Of a stretch of 64,000 nt of DNA, positions 15,851 to 24,629 are shown piece by piece (position 1 is the first letter of the stretch; every line of letters starts with the position of its first letter). Where the stretch lies: assembly GCA_963837445.1 (NCBI GenBank), contig CAWINK010000016.1, positions 62,001 through 126,000 on the forward strand, written 5' to 3'. This DNA is from JACVRW01 sp963837445 (GTDB lineage Bacteria > Actinomycetota > Thermoleophilia > Solirubrobacterales > Thermoleophilaceae). Below the pieces are notes generated by a model. That model was not told where the DNA came from. It did not search any database and worked only from the letters and a program-made list of their open reading frames with translations. Made by a program: the position numbers and the translations under genes.

Positions 15851-16324
15851 ATGAGCCACGCCTTCACCGCAGCCATCGCCGCCCACGACGCCGACGCACT
15901 CATCGACACGCTCGCCCCGGACGTCGTGCTCCATTCCGCCGTGACCCATACGCCCTTCGAGGGGCGCGAGGTGGTGGCGGACACCTACCGCAGCGTCCTC
16001 GAGTCGTTCGAGGAGCTGCGCGTGGTGGACGAGTTCGAGAGCGGCGACACGCACGCGTTCTTCTGGGAGGGTCGGATCGAGGGCCGCTACGTGGCCGGCG
16101 CCGACCGCATCCGTCTCGACCCGGACGGCAAGGTCCGGGAGATCACCGTCCTGGGCAGGCCGCTCTCCGGCGTGGCGACGTTCCTCACCGGGATCGGCCC
16201 TCGCCTGGCGCGACGGCGCCGGGGCGACCGCGCGGCCACGCTACTGCGCGTGAGCGCGCTCCCGCTGCCGCCGATGCTGTCGCTGCTGGACCCGGTGAGC
16301 CGCTGGATTCTGCGCTCTCGCTAG
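15851..16324 (+). CDS. SnoaL-like (NTF2 fold) protein
   Basis: 157 residues from ATG 15851. The N-terminal 110 residues follow the NTF2-like pattern: AAIAAHDADALIDTLAPDVV, then FEGREVVADTYRSVLESF, DTHAFFWEGRIEG and IRLDPDGKVREITVLGRPL. The C-terminal 40 residues add a basic helix and a hydrophobic tail unusual for the fold. Family members are small hydrolases, isomerases or ligand binders; no catalytic residues can be named here. Confidence 0.7.
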   Translation: MSHAFTAAIAAHDADALIDTLAPDVVLHSAVTHTPFEGREVVADTYRSVLESFEELRVVDEFESGDTHAFFWEGRIEGRYVAGADRIRLDPDGKVREITVLGRPLSGVATFLTGIGPRLARRRRGDRAATLLRVSALPLPPMLSLLDPVSRWILRSR

Positions 16325-16369
16325 TCCTGGCCCGGAATCGCGGATCGCGGATCGCCCTAGGATCCGCCC

Positions 16370-17251
16370 ATGCGCAGTCCGACTCTCTGGCGGCCCTCCG
16401 GCCGCGCGGCGTGGGTGCGCCGGCCGAGCACCCCGGTGCATCCGCGGACGACGGTGTTGATGGCGGCGTACAACTCGAACGCCACGATCTACGAGTCGGT
16501 GGCGAGCGTGCTCGCCCAGAGCATCGAGGACTGGGAGCTGATCGTGGTCGACGACTGCTCCCCGGAGCCGGCAGCGGACGCCCTGCGTGATGTCGATGAC
16601 CCGCGGATCGGCATCATCAGGCACTTGCGCAACCGGAATACCTCCGGAGCGCGGAACACCGCCCTGAAGGTCGCCCGTGCCCCGCTTGTGTCTCAGCTCG
16701 ACGCGGACGACCAATGGGAGCCTGACTACCTCGAGACGATCCTGCCCTCGTTCACGGACCCGGCGGTCGGCCTCGCCTACTCGAACGCCACGATCGTCGG
16801 GCACCCCGAGGGACATGACGACTACATCGGCGATCCGTCGGTTCACCCGATGGACCGCTTTCCGAAGTTCGCGGAGCAGAACCCGGTGCCGGCATTGACC
16901 GCAACGATGCGAACCGACGCGGTCCGGCGCGTCGGCGGGTGGGCGGAGTGGATCTGGGCGGCGTCGGATTACCTCCTGTACGGCAGGTTGATCGCCGCCG
17001 GCTGGCGCTTCGCGTACGTGGACCGCAGGCTCGCGCGCTATCGCTGGCCGAGCAGCAGCGCGAAGAGCGCGCAGGTGCGCCGGGTCCAGCTGGCCGAGCT
17101 ACAGATGTGGAGCGCGTTCGCGCTGCGCCACCCGCTCACGCCTGGGCCGCGGCGCCAGGTGAGGATGCGCCTGCGCCGAGAGCTGTCGCGAGTGCGGCGG
17201 CCACGGCTTCCTGGTCGCGCTCGGTCAGCGCAGGGCCGAGCGGAAGGCTGA
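16370..17251 (+). CDS. Family 2 glycosyltransferase
   Basis: 293 residues. The GT-A fold is clear: TTVLMAAYNSNATIYESVAS, ELIVVDDCSPEP, SGARNTALKVARAPLVSQLD, and the metal-binding DADD. A shared block (DDYIGDPSVHPMDRFPK and EQNPVPALTATMRTDAVRRV) is nearly identical to the GT2 domain at 28735, so these are recent paralogues. It transfers a sugar from a nucleotide donor to a surface glycan precursor in the cytoplasm. The last 116 bases overlap the 3' end of the convergent aminotransferase; its final Arg-rich residues may be non-essential. Confidence 0.88.
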   Translation: MRSPTLWRPSGRAAWVRRPSTPVHPRTTVLMAAYNSNATIYESVASVLAQSIEDWELIVVDDCSPEPAADALRDVDDPRIGIIRHLRNRNTSGARNTALKVARAPLVSQLDADDQWEPDYLETILPSFTDPAVGLAYSNATIVGHPEGHDDYIGDPSVHPMDRFPKFAEQNPVPALTATMRTDAVRRVGGWAEWIWAASDYLLYGRLIAAGWRFAYVDRRLARYRWPSSSAKSAQVRRVQLAELQMWSAFALRHPLTPGPRRQVRMRLRRELSRVRRPRLPGRARSAQGRAEG

Positions 17252-18320
17252 TTGTCCGTTCGGACATGTCGAGCGTCACAGGCAGGCTTGACGGCTCGAG
17301 CCCGCAGCGATCGCGGTAGTACGGGTGGAGGTGCACGCCTCGGTAATGGACCCCGGCGCCGATCCCCTGCTCGGTGAGGCTCGCGAGCACCTCGTCGCGG
17401 CCTGCGCCGAGCCTGGCGGAGACGAGCACCCGATAGAGGTGGCGCGCGTGGCGCGTGTCCGGGGCGGGCCCGGGCGGCAGCTCCAGCGGCAGCCCGGCGA
17501 GCAGCTCGTCGTAGCGCCGCCATAGCTCGGCGCGGCGCTCGATCCAGCCATCGAGGCGTGGAAGCTGGTGAAGGCCGAGCGCCGCCTGGACATCGGTCAT
17601 GTTGTGCTTGTAGCCGGGCCGCTCGACCTCGTAGTGCACGAAGCCGCTGTCGCTGTAGCGCCGCCACGCGCCAGCGCTCAGCCCGTGGAGCGCCAGGCGC
17701 TCGACCTCGCCGGCTATCGCGGGATCGGCGGTCACGACCGCGCCGCCCTCCACGGTCGTGATGTTCTTGGTCACGTAGAAGGAGTAGGCCGTGAGGTTGC
17801 CGTGGGCGCCGATCTTGACGCCCTTCCAAGCCGCGCCGAGTGCATGCGCCGCGTCCTCCACGATCAGCAGCCCGTTCCTGTCGCGAATCGAGTTCACGCG
17901 GTCCATGTCGAGCGGCGCGCCGGCCAGGTGGACGATGAGAAGAGCGCGTGTACGCTCATTGATCGCCGCCTCGGCCGCGTCGAGGTCGATCAGCCCGGTG
18001 CCGGGCTCGCAGTCCACGAGCACGACGTCGGCGCCCGTGTGAACCACGGCGTTCGCCGACGCCACGAACGTCATCGACGGCACGATTACCTCGTCCCCGG
18101 GACCGATGCCAAGCGCCTGCATGCCGAGCGTGAGCGCCGCGGTGCAGGACGAGACGCAGCGCACGTGCGGGGCGCCGACGTATTCCTCGAGCATGCGCTC
18201 GAAGCGGGCGACCTTCGGACCGGACCCCACCCAGCCCGAGCGCAGAGAGTCCACCACCTCCGCGATCTCGGCCTCGTCGATCAGCGGACGGCCGAAGATC
18301 AGGAACTCGTCGCGGCTCAC
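17136..18320 (-). CDS. DegT/DnrJ/EryC1/StrS-family PLP-dependent sugar aminotransferase
   Basis: 394 residues. GRPLIDEAEIAEVVDSLRSG opens the protein; GDEVIVPSMTFVASANAV, IVEDAAHALGA (cofactor Asp) and YSFYVTKNITTVEGG (Schiff-base Lys) are the family landmarks. It transaminates a nucleotide-activated keto sugar. It is followed at a 4-base overlap by a NeuD/PglD acyltransferase, the pair expected to make an N-acylated amino sugar such as a bacillosamine- or Qui4NAc-type residue. The matching dehydratase is not in the window. Confidence 0.92.
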   Translation of the reverse strand: MSRDEFLIFGRPLIDEAEIAEVVDSLRSGWVGSGPKVARFERMLEEYVGAPHVRCVSSCTAALTLGMQALGIGPGDEVIVPSMTFVASANAVVHTGADVVLVDCEPGTGLIDLDAAEAAINERTRALLIVHLAGAPLDMDRVNSIRDRNGLLIVEDAAHALGAAWKGVKIGAHGNLTAYSFYVTKNITTVEGGAVVTADPAIAGEVERLALHGLSAGAWRRYSDSGFVHYEVERPGYKHNMTDVQAALGLHQLPRLDGWIERRAELWRRYDELLAGLPLELPPGPAPDTRHARHLYRVLVSARLGAGRDEVLASLTEQGIGAGVHYRGVHLHPYYRDRCGLEPSSLPVTLDMSERTISLPLGPALTERDQEAVAAALATALGAGASSPGAAAQA

Positions 18321-18958
18321 CGGCCCTCGACCCCCGCCTTCACGGGCCGGGCCGGAACGCCGAGCACCTGGGTGTTGTGCGGGACATCGCGCGTCACGAC
18401 CGCGCCCGCGCCGATCACGGCGCCGTCGCCGACGGAAATTCTGTCCAGCACGGTGGCACCCATCCCGATGTAGGCGCCGTCACCCACGCTGACCTTGCCC
18501 GCGACATTCGCACCGGGCGAGACGGTCACGAAGCGACCGATCGTCGTGTGGTGGCCGACGAGGACCCCGCGGTTCAGGATCACGTGGTCGCCGATCGTCG
18601 TGACCGCGCCGACGACCACGCCCGGGGCGGCGATCGTGCCCGCGCCCAGGTTCGCGCTGGGCGCGATCGTGGCGGCGGGGTGAACCACGGTCGCGAAGTC
18701 GAACCCGAGTTCCTCGACCTGCTCTATGAAGCCGCGCCGCGCAGTCGTCCCGAGCGCACATACGACCTCGTGGCTTGCGGCAAGCGGCGCGACGTCGTCG
18801 ATCCAGTGCACCGGGAGCCCGAGCAGCTCGCTGTCGCAGCGGGACCGATCCATGTTCTCTACGAACCCCGCCAGCTCGTGTGACGCAGCCTGCATGACAA
18901 GGTCCGCCACCTCCTCGGCGTAGATGTGGCTGCCCAGGATCAACAGGCGCGGGAGCAC
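18317..18958 (-). CDS. NeuD/PglD-family sugar acyltransferase
   Basis: 213 residues. An N-terminal nucleotide-sugar-binding domain (RLLILGSHIYAEEVADLVMQ) leads into a left-handed beta-helix with hexapeptide repeats (ANLGAGTIAAPGVVVGAV, NRGVLVGHHTTIGRFV) and the catalytic His in VLVGHHTTIG. It acetylates the amino group installed by the adjacent aminotransferase. The start is GTG 18958; 55 bases separate it from the divergent sulfatase-like gene. Confidence 0.88.
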   Translation of the reverse strand: MLPRLLILGSHIYAEEVADLVMQAASHELAGFVENMDRSRCDSELLGLPVHWIDDVAPLAASHEVVCALGTTARRGFIEQVEELGFDFATVVHPAATIAPSANLGAGTIAAPGVVVGAVTTIGDHVILNRGVLVGHHTTIGRFVTVSPGANVAGKVSVGDGAYIGMGATVLDRISVGDGAVIGAGAVVTRDVPHNTQVLGVPARPVKAGVEGR

Positions 18959-19013
18959 GGGCGGGCATTCTCACAGCCTTCGCGCTGAGCGTTCGTCACC
19001 TACGCTGGCCTTC

Positions 19014-20594
19014 GTGGAGAAGCGCCCGGTTGTTCGCGTCGTTGCCGTCGTGGCGGTTACAGCCGTCGCGCTCGGCCTCGGGCTGGCGCTGCTTGACCCC
19101 GAGCCCTCGAGGACGGCCGAGCAGCGGGCACGCCCGGAGTCCGGTGCCTCGCCGGGCGGCGTCGCCCGCCCGCGCACGATCTTCGTGGTCGTGTTCGACG
19201 AGCTTCCGCTCACGTCGCTCATGGGTCCGGGCGAACGGATCGACGCCGGGCGCTACCCGGCCTTCGCCGCGCTCGCTCGCACGTCGACGTGGTACCGGGG
19301 CGCCACCGCCGTGCACGACAGCACCGCCCTGGCCGTTCCCGCGATGCTCGACGGCCGCTATCCGCGACCCGGCCTGCGCTCCGACGTGATCTCCCATCCG
19401 GCCAACCTGTTCACGCTGCTGGCGGACGAGTTCGAGGTGAACGCCTCGGAGGAGGCGACGGGGCTCTGTCCGACGAGCCTCTGCGAGCCGCTGCCGGGTA
19501 CGGCGTCGAGCCACCTGGGGGGCGGCAAGATCAGGCGGTTCCGTGAGTTCGTGCGCTCGATCCAGCCCCGCGAGCGGCCCACGCTCTGGTTCAAGCATGT
19601 GCTGCTCCCGCACGTGCCGTGGCAGTTCTATCCGTCGGGCCGCCACTACAGGCGCCACGCGCCCGAGCCGATCGCGGGGCTCAACGGGCCGCTCGGATTC
19701 GGGGACCCGTGGCTCGTGAAGGTCTCCTACCAGCGCCATCTCCTTCAGCTCGGCCTGGCGGATCGCCTGCTCGGCGAGCTGCTCGGGCGCGTGCGGCGGC
19801 TCGGACTGTTCCGCGACGCGCTGGTGGTGGTCGTGGCCGACCACGGCATCGGCTTCCACGTGGGCGTGGAGCGGCGCACGGTCACGCCGGGGAACGTGGA
19901 GGACCTGGCGCCGGTCCCGCTGCTCGTGAAGCTGCCCGGCCAGCGCCGCGGCCGTGTCACCGACGAGCACGTCGAGACGATCGACGTGCTCCCCACGATC
20001 CTTGATGTCGCGCGCGTGCGTACGACCAGGACGATGGACGGCCGCTCGCTGCTCCGCCCCGGGGGCTCGCAGGCCGACCGCGTGACGATCTTCCACCGTG
20101 TCGGGATCGAGCTCAACACCATCGGCGGCAAATACAGCTTCGACCCGGACGACCTGCGGCGGCGACGCCAGGCGGCCGTCCGCCGCAAGCTGGCGCTGTT
20201 CGGGAGCGGGGCGGACCTCGAGCGGCTCTACCGGATCGGTCCGCACCCGGAGCTCGTGGGGCAGGCCGTGGCGGCGCTTCCTTTTATCGAGGGGGTAGCC
20301 ACGGCCACCTTCCACCAGTCCGAGGAGCTGCGGCGCGTCGACCCCACCTCGGGCTTCGTCCCGGGCGAGATCACGGGCGAGGTGCCGAACGGGCGCACGG
20401 GCGGCGGGCGCCCGATCGCCCTTGCGCTCGACGGCACGATCGTGGCGGTGGGCCGCACGTTCTCGATGGAGGGATCGGTCGTTGAGAACTTCGAGCTGAT
20501 CGTGCCGGAGGAGGCGTTCCGCCGCGGGGCCATGGAGGCGCGCGTGTTCGAGATCGTGACGCGGCGGGGCCGGCTCGCGCTACTGCCGCTGTGA
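19014..20594 (+). CDS. Membrane-anchored sulfatase-like hydrolase (alkaline phosphatase superfamily)
   Basis: 526 residues from GTG 19014; earlier in-frame codons fall inside the divergent gene. Residues 1-25 form a signal anchor (VVRVVAVVAVTAVALGLGLA). FVVVFDELP gives the first metal Asp, VVVVADHGIGF the D-H pair. The usual sulfatase Cys-x-P-x-R is absent: the equivalent segment reads HDSTALAVPAMLDGRYP, so any nucleophile would be Ser or Thr as in phosphoglycerol transferases. It is therefore more likely a phosphotransferase or phosphatase acting on an extracytoplasmic glycan than a true sulfatase. It stands between the glycan aminotransferase pair and the copper operon. Confidence 0.78.
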   Translation: MEKRPVVRVVAVVAVTAVALGLGLALLDPEPSRTAEQRARPESGASPGGVARPRTIFVVVFDELPLTSLMGPGERIDAGRYPAFAALARTSTWYRGATAVHDSTALAVPAMLDGRYPRPGLRSDVISHPANLFTLLADEFEVNASEEATGLCPTSLCEPLPGTASSHLGGGKIRRFREFVRSIQPRERPTLWFKHVLLPHVPWQFYPSGRHYRRHAPEPIAGLNGPLGFGDPWLVKVSYQRHLLQLGLADRLLGELLGRVRRLGLFRDALVVVVADHGIGFHVGVERRTVTPGNVEDLAPVPLLVKLPGQRRGRVTDEHVETIDVLPTILDVARVRTTRTMDGRSLLRPGGSQADRVTIFHRVGIELNTIGGKYSFDPDDLRRRRQAAVRRKLALFGSGADLERLYRIGPHPELVGQAVAALPFIEGVATATFHQSEELRRVDPTSGFVPGEITGEVPNGRTGGGRPIALALDGTIVAVGRTFSMEGSVVENFELIVPEEAFRRGAMEARVFEIVTRRGRLALLPL

Positions 20595-21092
20595 CTACCT
20601 CGAGGCGCTGAACGACCCGCGCATCGTCAGCTCCTCGCCCTCGAAGAACTCGCTGCCAAGCACCGCGCGCACGCGAAATCGGACCGCGAGTCGTGGCCCG
20701 CAGCGGATCTTGGAGAAGGTGATCCGGCCGCTCGCCTCCTCCTCCGCGGTGGAAGCCTCGTTGTTGCCGGCCGCCGCAAAGAGCTGTGCGCCGGTCGGCT
20801 TGTCAAAGACGAAAAAGTGAGGAAAGCGAACGACCGGGCGCCGCTTGATGTCCGCGACCACCGCGCGGAGCTGCCAGACGGGTGCCTCGCGCCCGCCGGC
20901 CCTGATGTGCAGGGTCCGGCGCGGCACGTCGCGCTCCCAGGGCCCGCACCACACGCGCAGGTTCTGCGCGACCGGGATGGCGGAGCCGTCGGGCCGCTCC
21001 AAGGAGACCGTGTTCGCGACCCTCAGATCGGCGGCGGACACGTTCGGCCAGACCGCCAACGCGAGCAGCGTGATGAGGGGCAGGCGTCGCAT
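20595..21092 (-). CDS. Secreted protein of unknown function
   Basis: 165 residues with a signal peptide (RRLPLITLLALAVWPNVSA). The mature part is predicted mostly beta (LRVANTVSLERPDG, LRAVVADIKRRPVVRFPHFF, AVRFRVRAVLGSEFF) with two Cys (RVWCGPW, KIRCGPR) that could form a disulfide. I do not recognise the family. Its stop abuts the convergent sulfatase-like gene with no gap. Confidence 0.65.
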   Translation of the reverse strand: MRRLPLITLLALAVWPNVSAADLRVANTVSLERPDGSAIPVAQNLRVWCGPWERDVPRRTLHIRAGGREAPVWQLRAVVADIKRRPVVRFPHFFVFDKPTGAQLFAAAGNNEASTAEEEASGRITFSKIRCGPRLAVRFRVRAVLGSEFFEGEELTMRGSFSASR

Positions 21093-21137
21093 GCCCGCAG
21101 TATCCCGCGGGACCCGGCGGTCAGCTCGGCGGCGTTG

Positions 21138-21806
21138 TCATGTGGCCCGACGGCGACCCGCCATGACGCCGGCGATACCCGCGAGCAGCCCGAGCGCACC
21201 CACAGCGAGCGCCACGATTGCGAGCCACATGGGCGCGCCGTCATCGTCCTCGTCGTCGGTGGCACTCGCCTGCTGAACGTCCGCGGCGGGCTCCGTCTCG
21301 CTGGCTGAGGTCAAGGCCACCTGCGGCGCGGGCTCCTCGGCGTCCGGCGGTCCGATCCAGCGGACGATCTCGTCGTTGTCGTAGGTCTGAAGCGCCTTGA
21401 AGGTCAGCTTCTTGCCGGGCTCGTCCGGTGTCGCCACGGAGAGGCCGAAGTCCTGGAACTGGCCCGGCTTGACGATGCCGGTGGTGCCGTCGCCGGTCCA
21501 GGTGATCGTGCCGACTTCCTCTGTCTGCTGCTCGCCGAAGACCTCGACGGGCTTGGCGAGCTTGCGCTTCGCGACCTTGGCCGTCCAGCCGGGAACCGGC
21601 TCGGTCGACACGAAGATGAAGCCGGGTGGGAACCTCACCTCGACCTTGGTGGTGCCGGCGTCGTCGCGCTCGTTGGGTACGCGCACGTCGAGCCGCGTGA
21701 AGTCGCTCGCGGGTGCCTCCGAGGGCTGAAGGGTCACGTGGGCGGATGCAGCGCTTGCGAGGACCAGCGTTGTGGCCAGCACTGCGAGCGGGATCGTCGT
21801 CTTCAT
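21138..21806 (-). CDS. YcnI-like (DUF1775) copper-binding membrane protein
   Basis: 222 residues from ATG 21806. After the signal peptide the mature N-terminus is AHVTLQP, placing a His at position 1 as in copper-binding YcnI. The DUF1775 core includes FPPGFIFVSTEPVPGWTAKV with the conserved Trp. A Glu/Asp-rich linker and a C-terminal membrane helix (LAIVALAVGALGLLAGIAG) anchor it outside the membrane. It is the last gene of a minus-strand copper operon after CopC-CopD, 17 bases downstream of that gene. The family is thought to chaperone or store copper extracytoplasmically. Confidence 0.88.
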   Translation of the reverse strand: MKTTIPLAVLATTLVLASAASAHVTLQPSEAPASDFTRLDVRVPNERDDAGTTKVEVRFPPGFIFVSTEPVPGWTAKVAKRKLAKPVEVFGEQQTEEVGTITWTGDGTTGIVKPGQFQDFGLSVATPDEPGKKLTFKALQTYDNDEIVRWIGPPDAEEPAPQVALTSASETEPAADVQQASATDDEDDDGAPMWLAIVALAVGALGLLAGIAGVMAGRRRAT

Positions 21807-21823
21807 GAGTGTTCCTCCTTGGT

Positions 21824-23542
21824 TCATTTGATGGGCGCCTTCACTTCTGCGCGGTAGGCGTCGAACTTGCTGACGCGCGCGTCGAACTCGAGCTGCCAAT
21901 CGCCCGCGGGCGTGATGGCTGCTCGCCGGACCACGTAGTGGCCCGGTCCTGCCTTGTGCGGGCGCAGGTCCAGCGGGCCGATCTGCTTCTCGGGCAGCGA
22001 CGCTCTGATGCGCAGCTCCTTCACCCGGTCGTACTGCGCGCCGTCGCTGCGGCGGAACAGGTAGATGTGCAGTTCGTTCGTGCCAGGGCGAGCCGGGTCG
22101 ACGGTCAGCTCCATGCGCGCCGGGCCCAGATCCGCCGTTTCGGCGAAGGGTCCTCTCGCCGTGGACGGCGGTGGGTACGAGACCAGCGCGGCCGTCACGC
22201 CGAGAACCGAGACCATCAGCAGCGCCTCCGCCCGCAGCGACCTGCGCAGAAGCGCCCCCGTCTCGCCCGGCGGCTCGCCGCGCGCTGAGAGCTGGGCGAG
22301 GCGGGGCCGGGCGCGCTGGCGGTTCCATGCGCCCAACGTGAGCAGCAGCGCCAGGAGGACGCCCTTCACCAGCAGGGCGCGCCCGAACGCCGTGTCGGTC
22401 AGGTCCGAGAGCGATTCCAGCTCCGGTATGGCCTGAGCGATGCCGCTGGCCACGAGCGCCGCGACAGCGAAGATCGCCACGGTCGAGAAGCGGGCGACCG
22501 CTTCGGCCAGCAGCGGAGTCCGCTCCGGCGGGGAGAGCCGCCGCGTGGCTGCCGGCACCGCGATCAGCAGGGTGATCACTCCTCCGACCCAGATCGACAT
22601 GGCGCTGACGTGAAGGAAGTTGGCCGGTACGAGGAGGACGGTCGGGTCAACCGCCGAGGCGTGGCCGGCCAGGGCAGGCGTGAGGCAGAGGAACGCCGCG
22701 AGCGCGACGGCGGCTAGGCGCAGCACGGGCTCCGTGCCAAGGGCCGGCAGGGCGATCAGCGTGCCGAGGACGGCGAACGCGGCGAGCCGCAGGCACCAGA
22801 CCGTGCCGAAGCGCGTGCCGATCACGTCGCCCAGCACGTTCAGGTCCAGGGCGCCCCAGAACGAGGTCGCGCCGGCGGTCGCGCCCTGCAGGACGAGTCC
22901 CGCTGCCGACGCCACGACGCCCGCGCCCGCGGCGGCCAGCGCCAATGCGCGTGCGCGCGCGGCGAAGGCGTCGCTTGCGGCGTCCCAGCGTTCGCCGGCC
23001 TGGGCACGGTGGCTTAGCGCGGGGCGCCAGACGACCAGCGCGAACGCCAGTCCTCCCGCCAGAAGTGCGATGGCGAAGTAACCCAGGGCGCGCACAGCGC
23101 CGAAGGCGGTTTCCGTGACGGGGCCGGCGCCGCCCGCGTCGATCAGGTCGGCGACGCTCGACGTGGGCGCGGCGCCGCCTGCCCCAACCGTGAATGTGAA
23201 GCCGCCCGAGACGGGATGCGAGTCGCCTGAGATCACCCGGTAGGTGGCCGTGTAGATGCCGTCGCCGAGGCCGCGGCGCAGGTCCACCGCCACCGAGTCG
23301 CCGCGACCGTCCGGATGCTCGGTCGGGCCGCTGTCCACCCGCGTGCCCCGCGAGTCGTAGACGCGCACCGCGCCGAAGGCCACCTCCACCGGCTCGTCGA
23401 AGCGCAACACGACCCGCTCGGGGGCTCGGGGCACCTGATCGCCTCGGCTGGGCTGGGATGCCTCGAGCACCGCGTGCGCGCTCGCCGCCGACGGCAGCGC
23501 AAGGACCGCGAGGCCGACTGCAAGGAGAGCTGTGCGCCTCAC
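21824..23542 (-). CDS. CopC-CopD fusion copper resistance/import protein
   Basis: 572 residues from GTG 23542, which overlaps the upstream gene stop by 4 bases. Signal peptide, then a CopC domain beginning SAHAVLEASQPSRGDQ with the N-terminal His and the second-site SGDSHPVSGGFTFTV. About eight membrane helices of the CopD domain follow (for example NFLHVSAMSIWVGGVITLL). A C-terminal beta domain of about 100 residues (MELTVDPARPGTNELHIYLF) resembles YtkA/FixH-like modules. CopC binds copper outside and CopD conducts it across the membrane. The neighbouring YcnI supports a copper acquisition or homeostasis role. Confidence 0.9.
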   Translation of the reverse strand: MRRTALLAVGLAVLALPSAASAHAVLEASQPSRGDQVPRAPERVVLRFDEPVEVAFGAVRVYDSRGTRVDSGPTEHPDGRGDSVAVDLRRGLGDGIYTATYRVISGDSHPVSGGFTFTVGAGGAAPTSSVADLIDAGGAGPVTETAFGAVRALGYFAIALLAGGLAFALVVWRPALSHRAQAGERWDAASDAFAARARALALAAAGAGVVASAAGLVLQGATAGATSFWGALDLNVLGDVIGTRFGTVWCLRLAAFAVLGTLIALPALGTEPVLRLAAVALAAFLCLTPALAGHASAVDPTVLLVPANFLHVSAMSIWVGGVITLLIAVPAATRRLSPPERTPLLAEAVARFSTVAIFAVAALVASGIAQAIPELESLSDLTDTAFGRALLVKGVLLALLLTLGAWNRQRARPRLAQLSARGEPPGETGALLRRSLRAEALLMVSVLGVTAALVSYPPPSTARGPFAETADLGPARMELTVDPARPGTNELHIYLFRRSDGAQYDRVKELRIRASLPEKQIGPLDLRPHKAGPGHYVVRRAAITPAGDWQLEFDARVSKFDAYRAEVKAPIK

Positions 23543-24207
23543 CACGCCTCCGTCGGTCCGCGCCCACCTCGTTGGCGGCGACGGCGCACAAACACGACGA
23601 GCGCGCCGCCTGCCACTACGGCGGCCGCCAGCGAGATCGCAGCGGCGACCGGGAACCCGCCGCTGTCCTTGCCGAGCCAGGTGAGCGTGCCGTTGATTAC
23701 GGCCGCCTGCCTCGCCACGGAGACCGGCAACTTCCAGTCGAAGATCTTCGCCCGCCTCGACTCGTCCTCGCGCACGGGCTTCGGCGGCTCGTTCGACATC
23801 CAATGGATGCGATGGTCGTGCCAGTCGTAGCGGCCGTTCGCGGCGACCTGCCGCCACACCGGCTTGGCTTGCGGTGTTGCGCTGCGCGGGACCTGCACCT
23901 GGGCGAAGCGGTCCTGGTTCAGGTAGAAGGCCGGCGAGCGCCGGTTCACCTGCACCGTCCCGTCGGGCCGGAAGCGCAGGTAGGGCTCGTTGCGGTAGCC
24001 CTCGACGATCACGACGCGGTCGCTGCCGTTGCGCAGCTGGATCCGGTCGTCGTTGTTGAGGATCTGGGCCTCAAGCCCGTCGATGGCGGGCACGATGGCG
24101 CGGACCTCTGAGCTGTAATTCGGGTTGCCCTCGTGGGCGAGGGCTGTGGGTGCGAGCGCACACAGCGCTACCAGCGCCGTGGCGACCGCGCCTCGGAAAC
24201 GAAGCAC
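23539..24207 (-). CDS. Secreted/membrane-anchored protein of a copper operon
   Basis: 222 residues. Signal peptide (TALVALCALAPTALA) is followed by HEGNPNYSSEVRAI, a mature N-terminal His that could bind copper. The middle contains GYDWHDHRIHW-like segments (RYDWHDHRIHWMSN) rich in His and Trp. A C-terminal membrane helix and a basic tail (FVRRRRQRGG) make it a type I membrane protein. It is commonly found upstream of CopC-CopD in actinobacteria; the exact role is unknown. Its stop overlaps the CopC-CopD start. Confidence 0.72.
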   Translation of the reverse strand: MLRFRGAVATALVALCALAPTALAHEGNPNYSSEVRAIVPAIDGLEAQILNNDDRIQLRNGSDRVVIVEGYRNEPYLRFRPDGTVQVNRRSPAFYLNQDRFAQVQVPRSATPQAKPVWRQVAANGRYDWHDHRIHWMSNEPPKPVREDESRRAKIFDWKLPVSVARQAAVINGTLTWLGKDSGGFPVAAAISLAAAVVAGGALVVFVRRRRQRGGRGPTEAW

Positions 24208-24265
24208 CGGACCTCCCGGCTCGGACGTTGAGCGTCCGCGCCGCGAGCGAGTGCCGGCGCGGAAG

Positions 24266-24589
24266 CTAGGTCAGAGCAGGAGCGGGAGGCCCGCGCTCGG
24301 CGAGCGCGTGCGCGATCAGGCGACCGCCACGCGGGAACGACCCCGCAGAGCGGCGCACGGCTCCCAACAGCGCGACGGCGACGCGACGGTGCGTGCGAAC
24401 GCGGCGCCGGCTCAGCCGGTCAAGGGCGTCCTCGCCGACGTAGCGACCCGCCAGCAGCGGGATGACAACGACGCAGAGAGGCGCGGCGTAGGCCGCAAGC
24501 TCCACGTGCCCAGCGAGCGCAGCGAGCAGGACCAGCGTCGAGGTTCCGACGGCTGCGAGGAGGAGCACGCGCTGGTCCCGTGCGGGCAT
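24266..24589 (-). CDS. Small membrane protein upstream of the copper operon
   Basis: 107 residues from ATG 24589; the longer frame overlaps the peptidase gene and is rejected. Two hydrophobic helices (VLLLAAVGTSTLVLLAALAG and LAAYAAPLCVVVIPLLAG) are followed by a very basic, presumably cytoplasmic, C-terminal half. No family is recognised. Same strand as the copper operon, 58 bases upstream of its next gene, so probably co-transcribed. Confidence 0.55.
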   Translation of the reverse strand: MPARDQRVLLLAAVGTSTLVLLAALAGHVELAAYAAPLCVVVIPLLAGRYVGEDALDRLSRRRVRTHRRVAVALLGAVRRSAGSFPRGGRLIAHALAERGPPAPALT

Positions 24590-24629
24590 CGCTGGGCAGA
24601 GTAGCCGAGCCGGGCTGGCACCGCGCCGG

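Noticed and set aside
21138..22328. A longer YcnI reading frame extending upstream of 21806
   Set aside because: The extension lies in the wrong frame of the CopC-CopD gene, whereas ATG 21806 gives a clean signal peptide and a mature N-terminal His.
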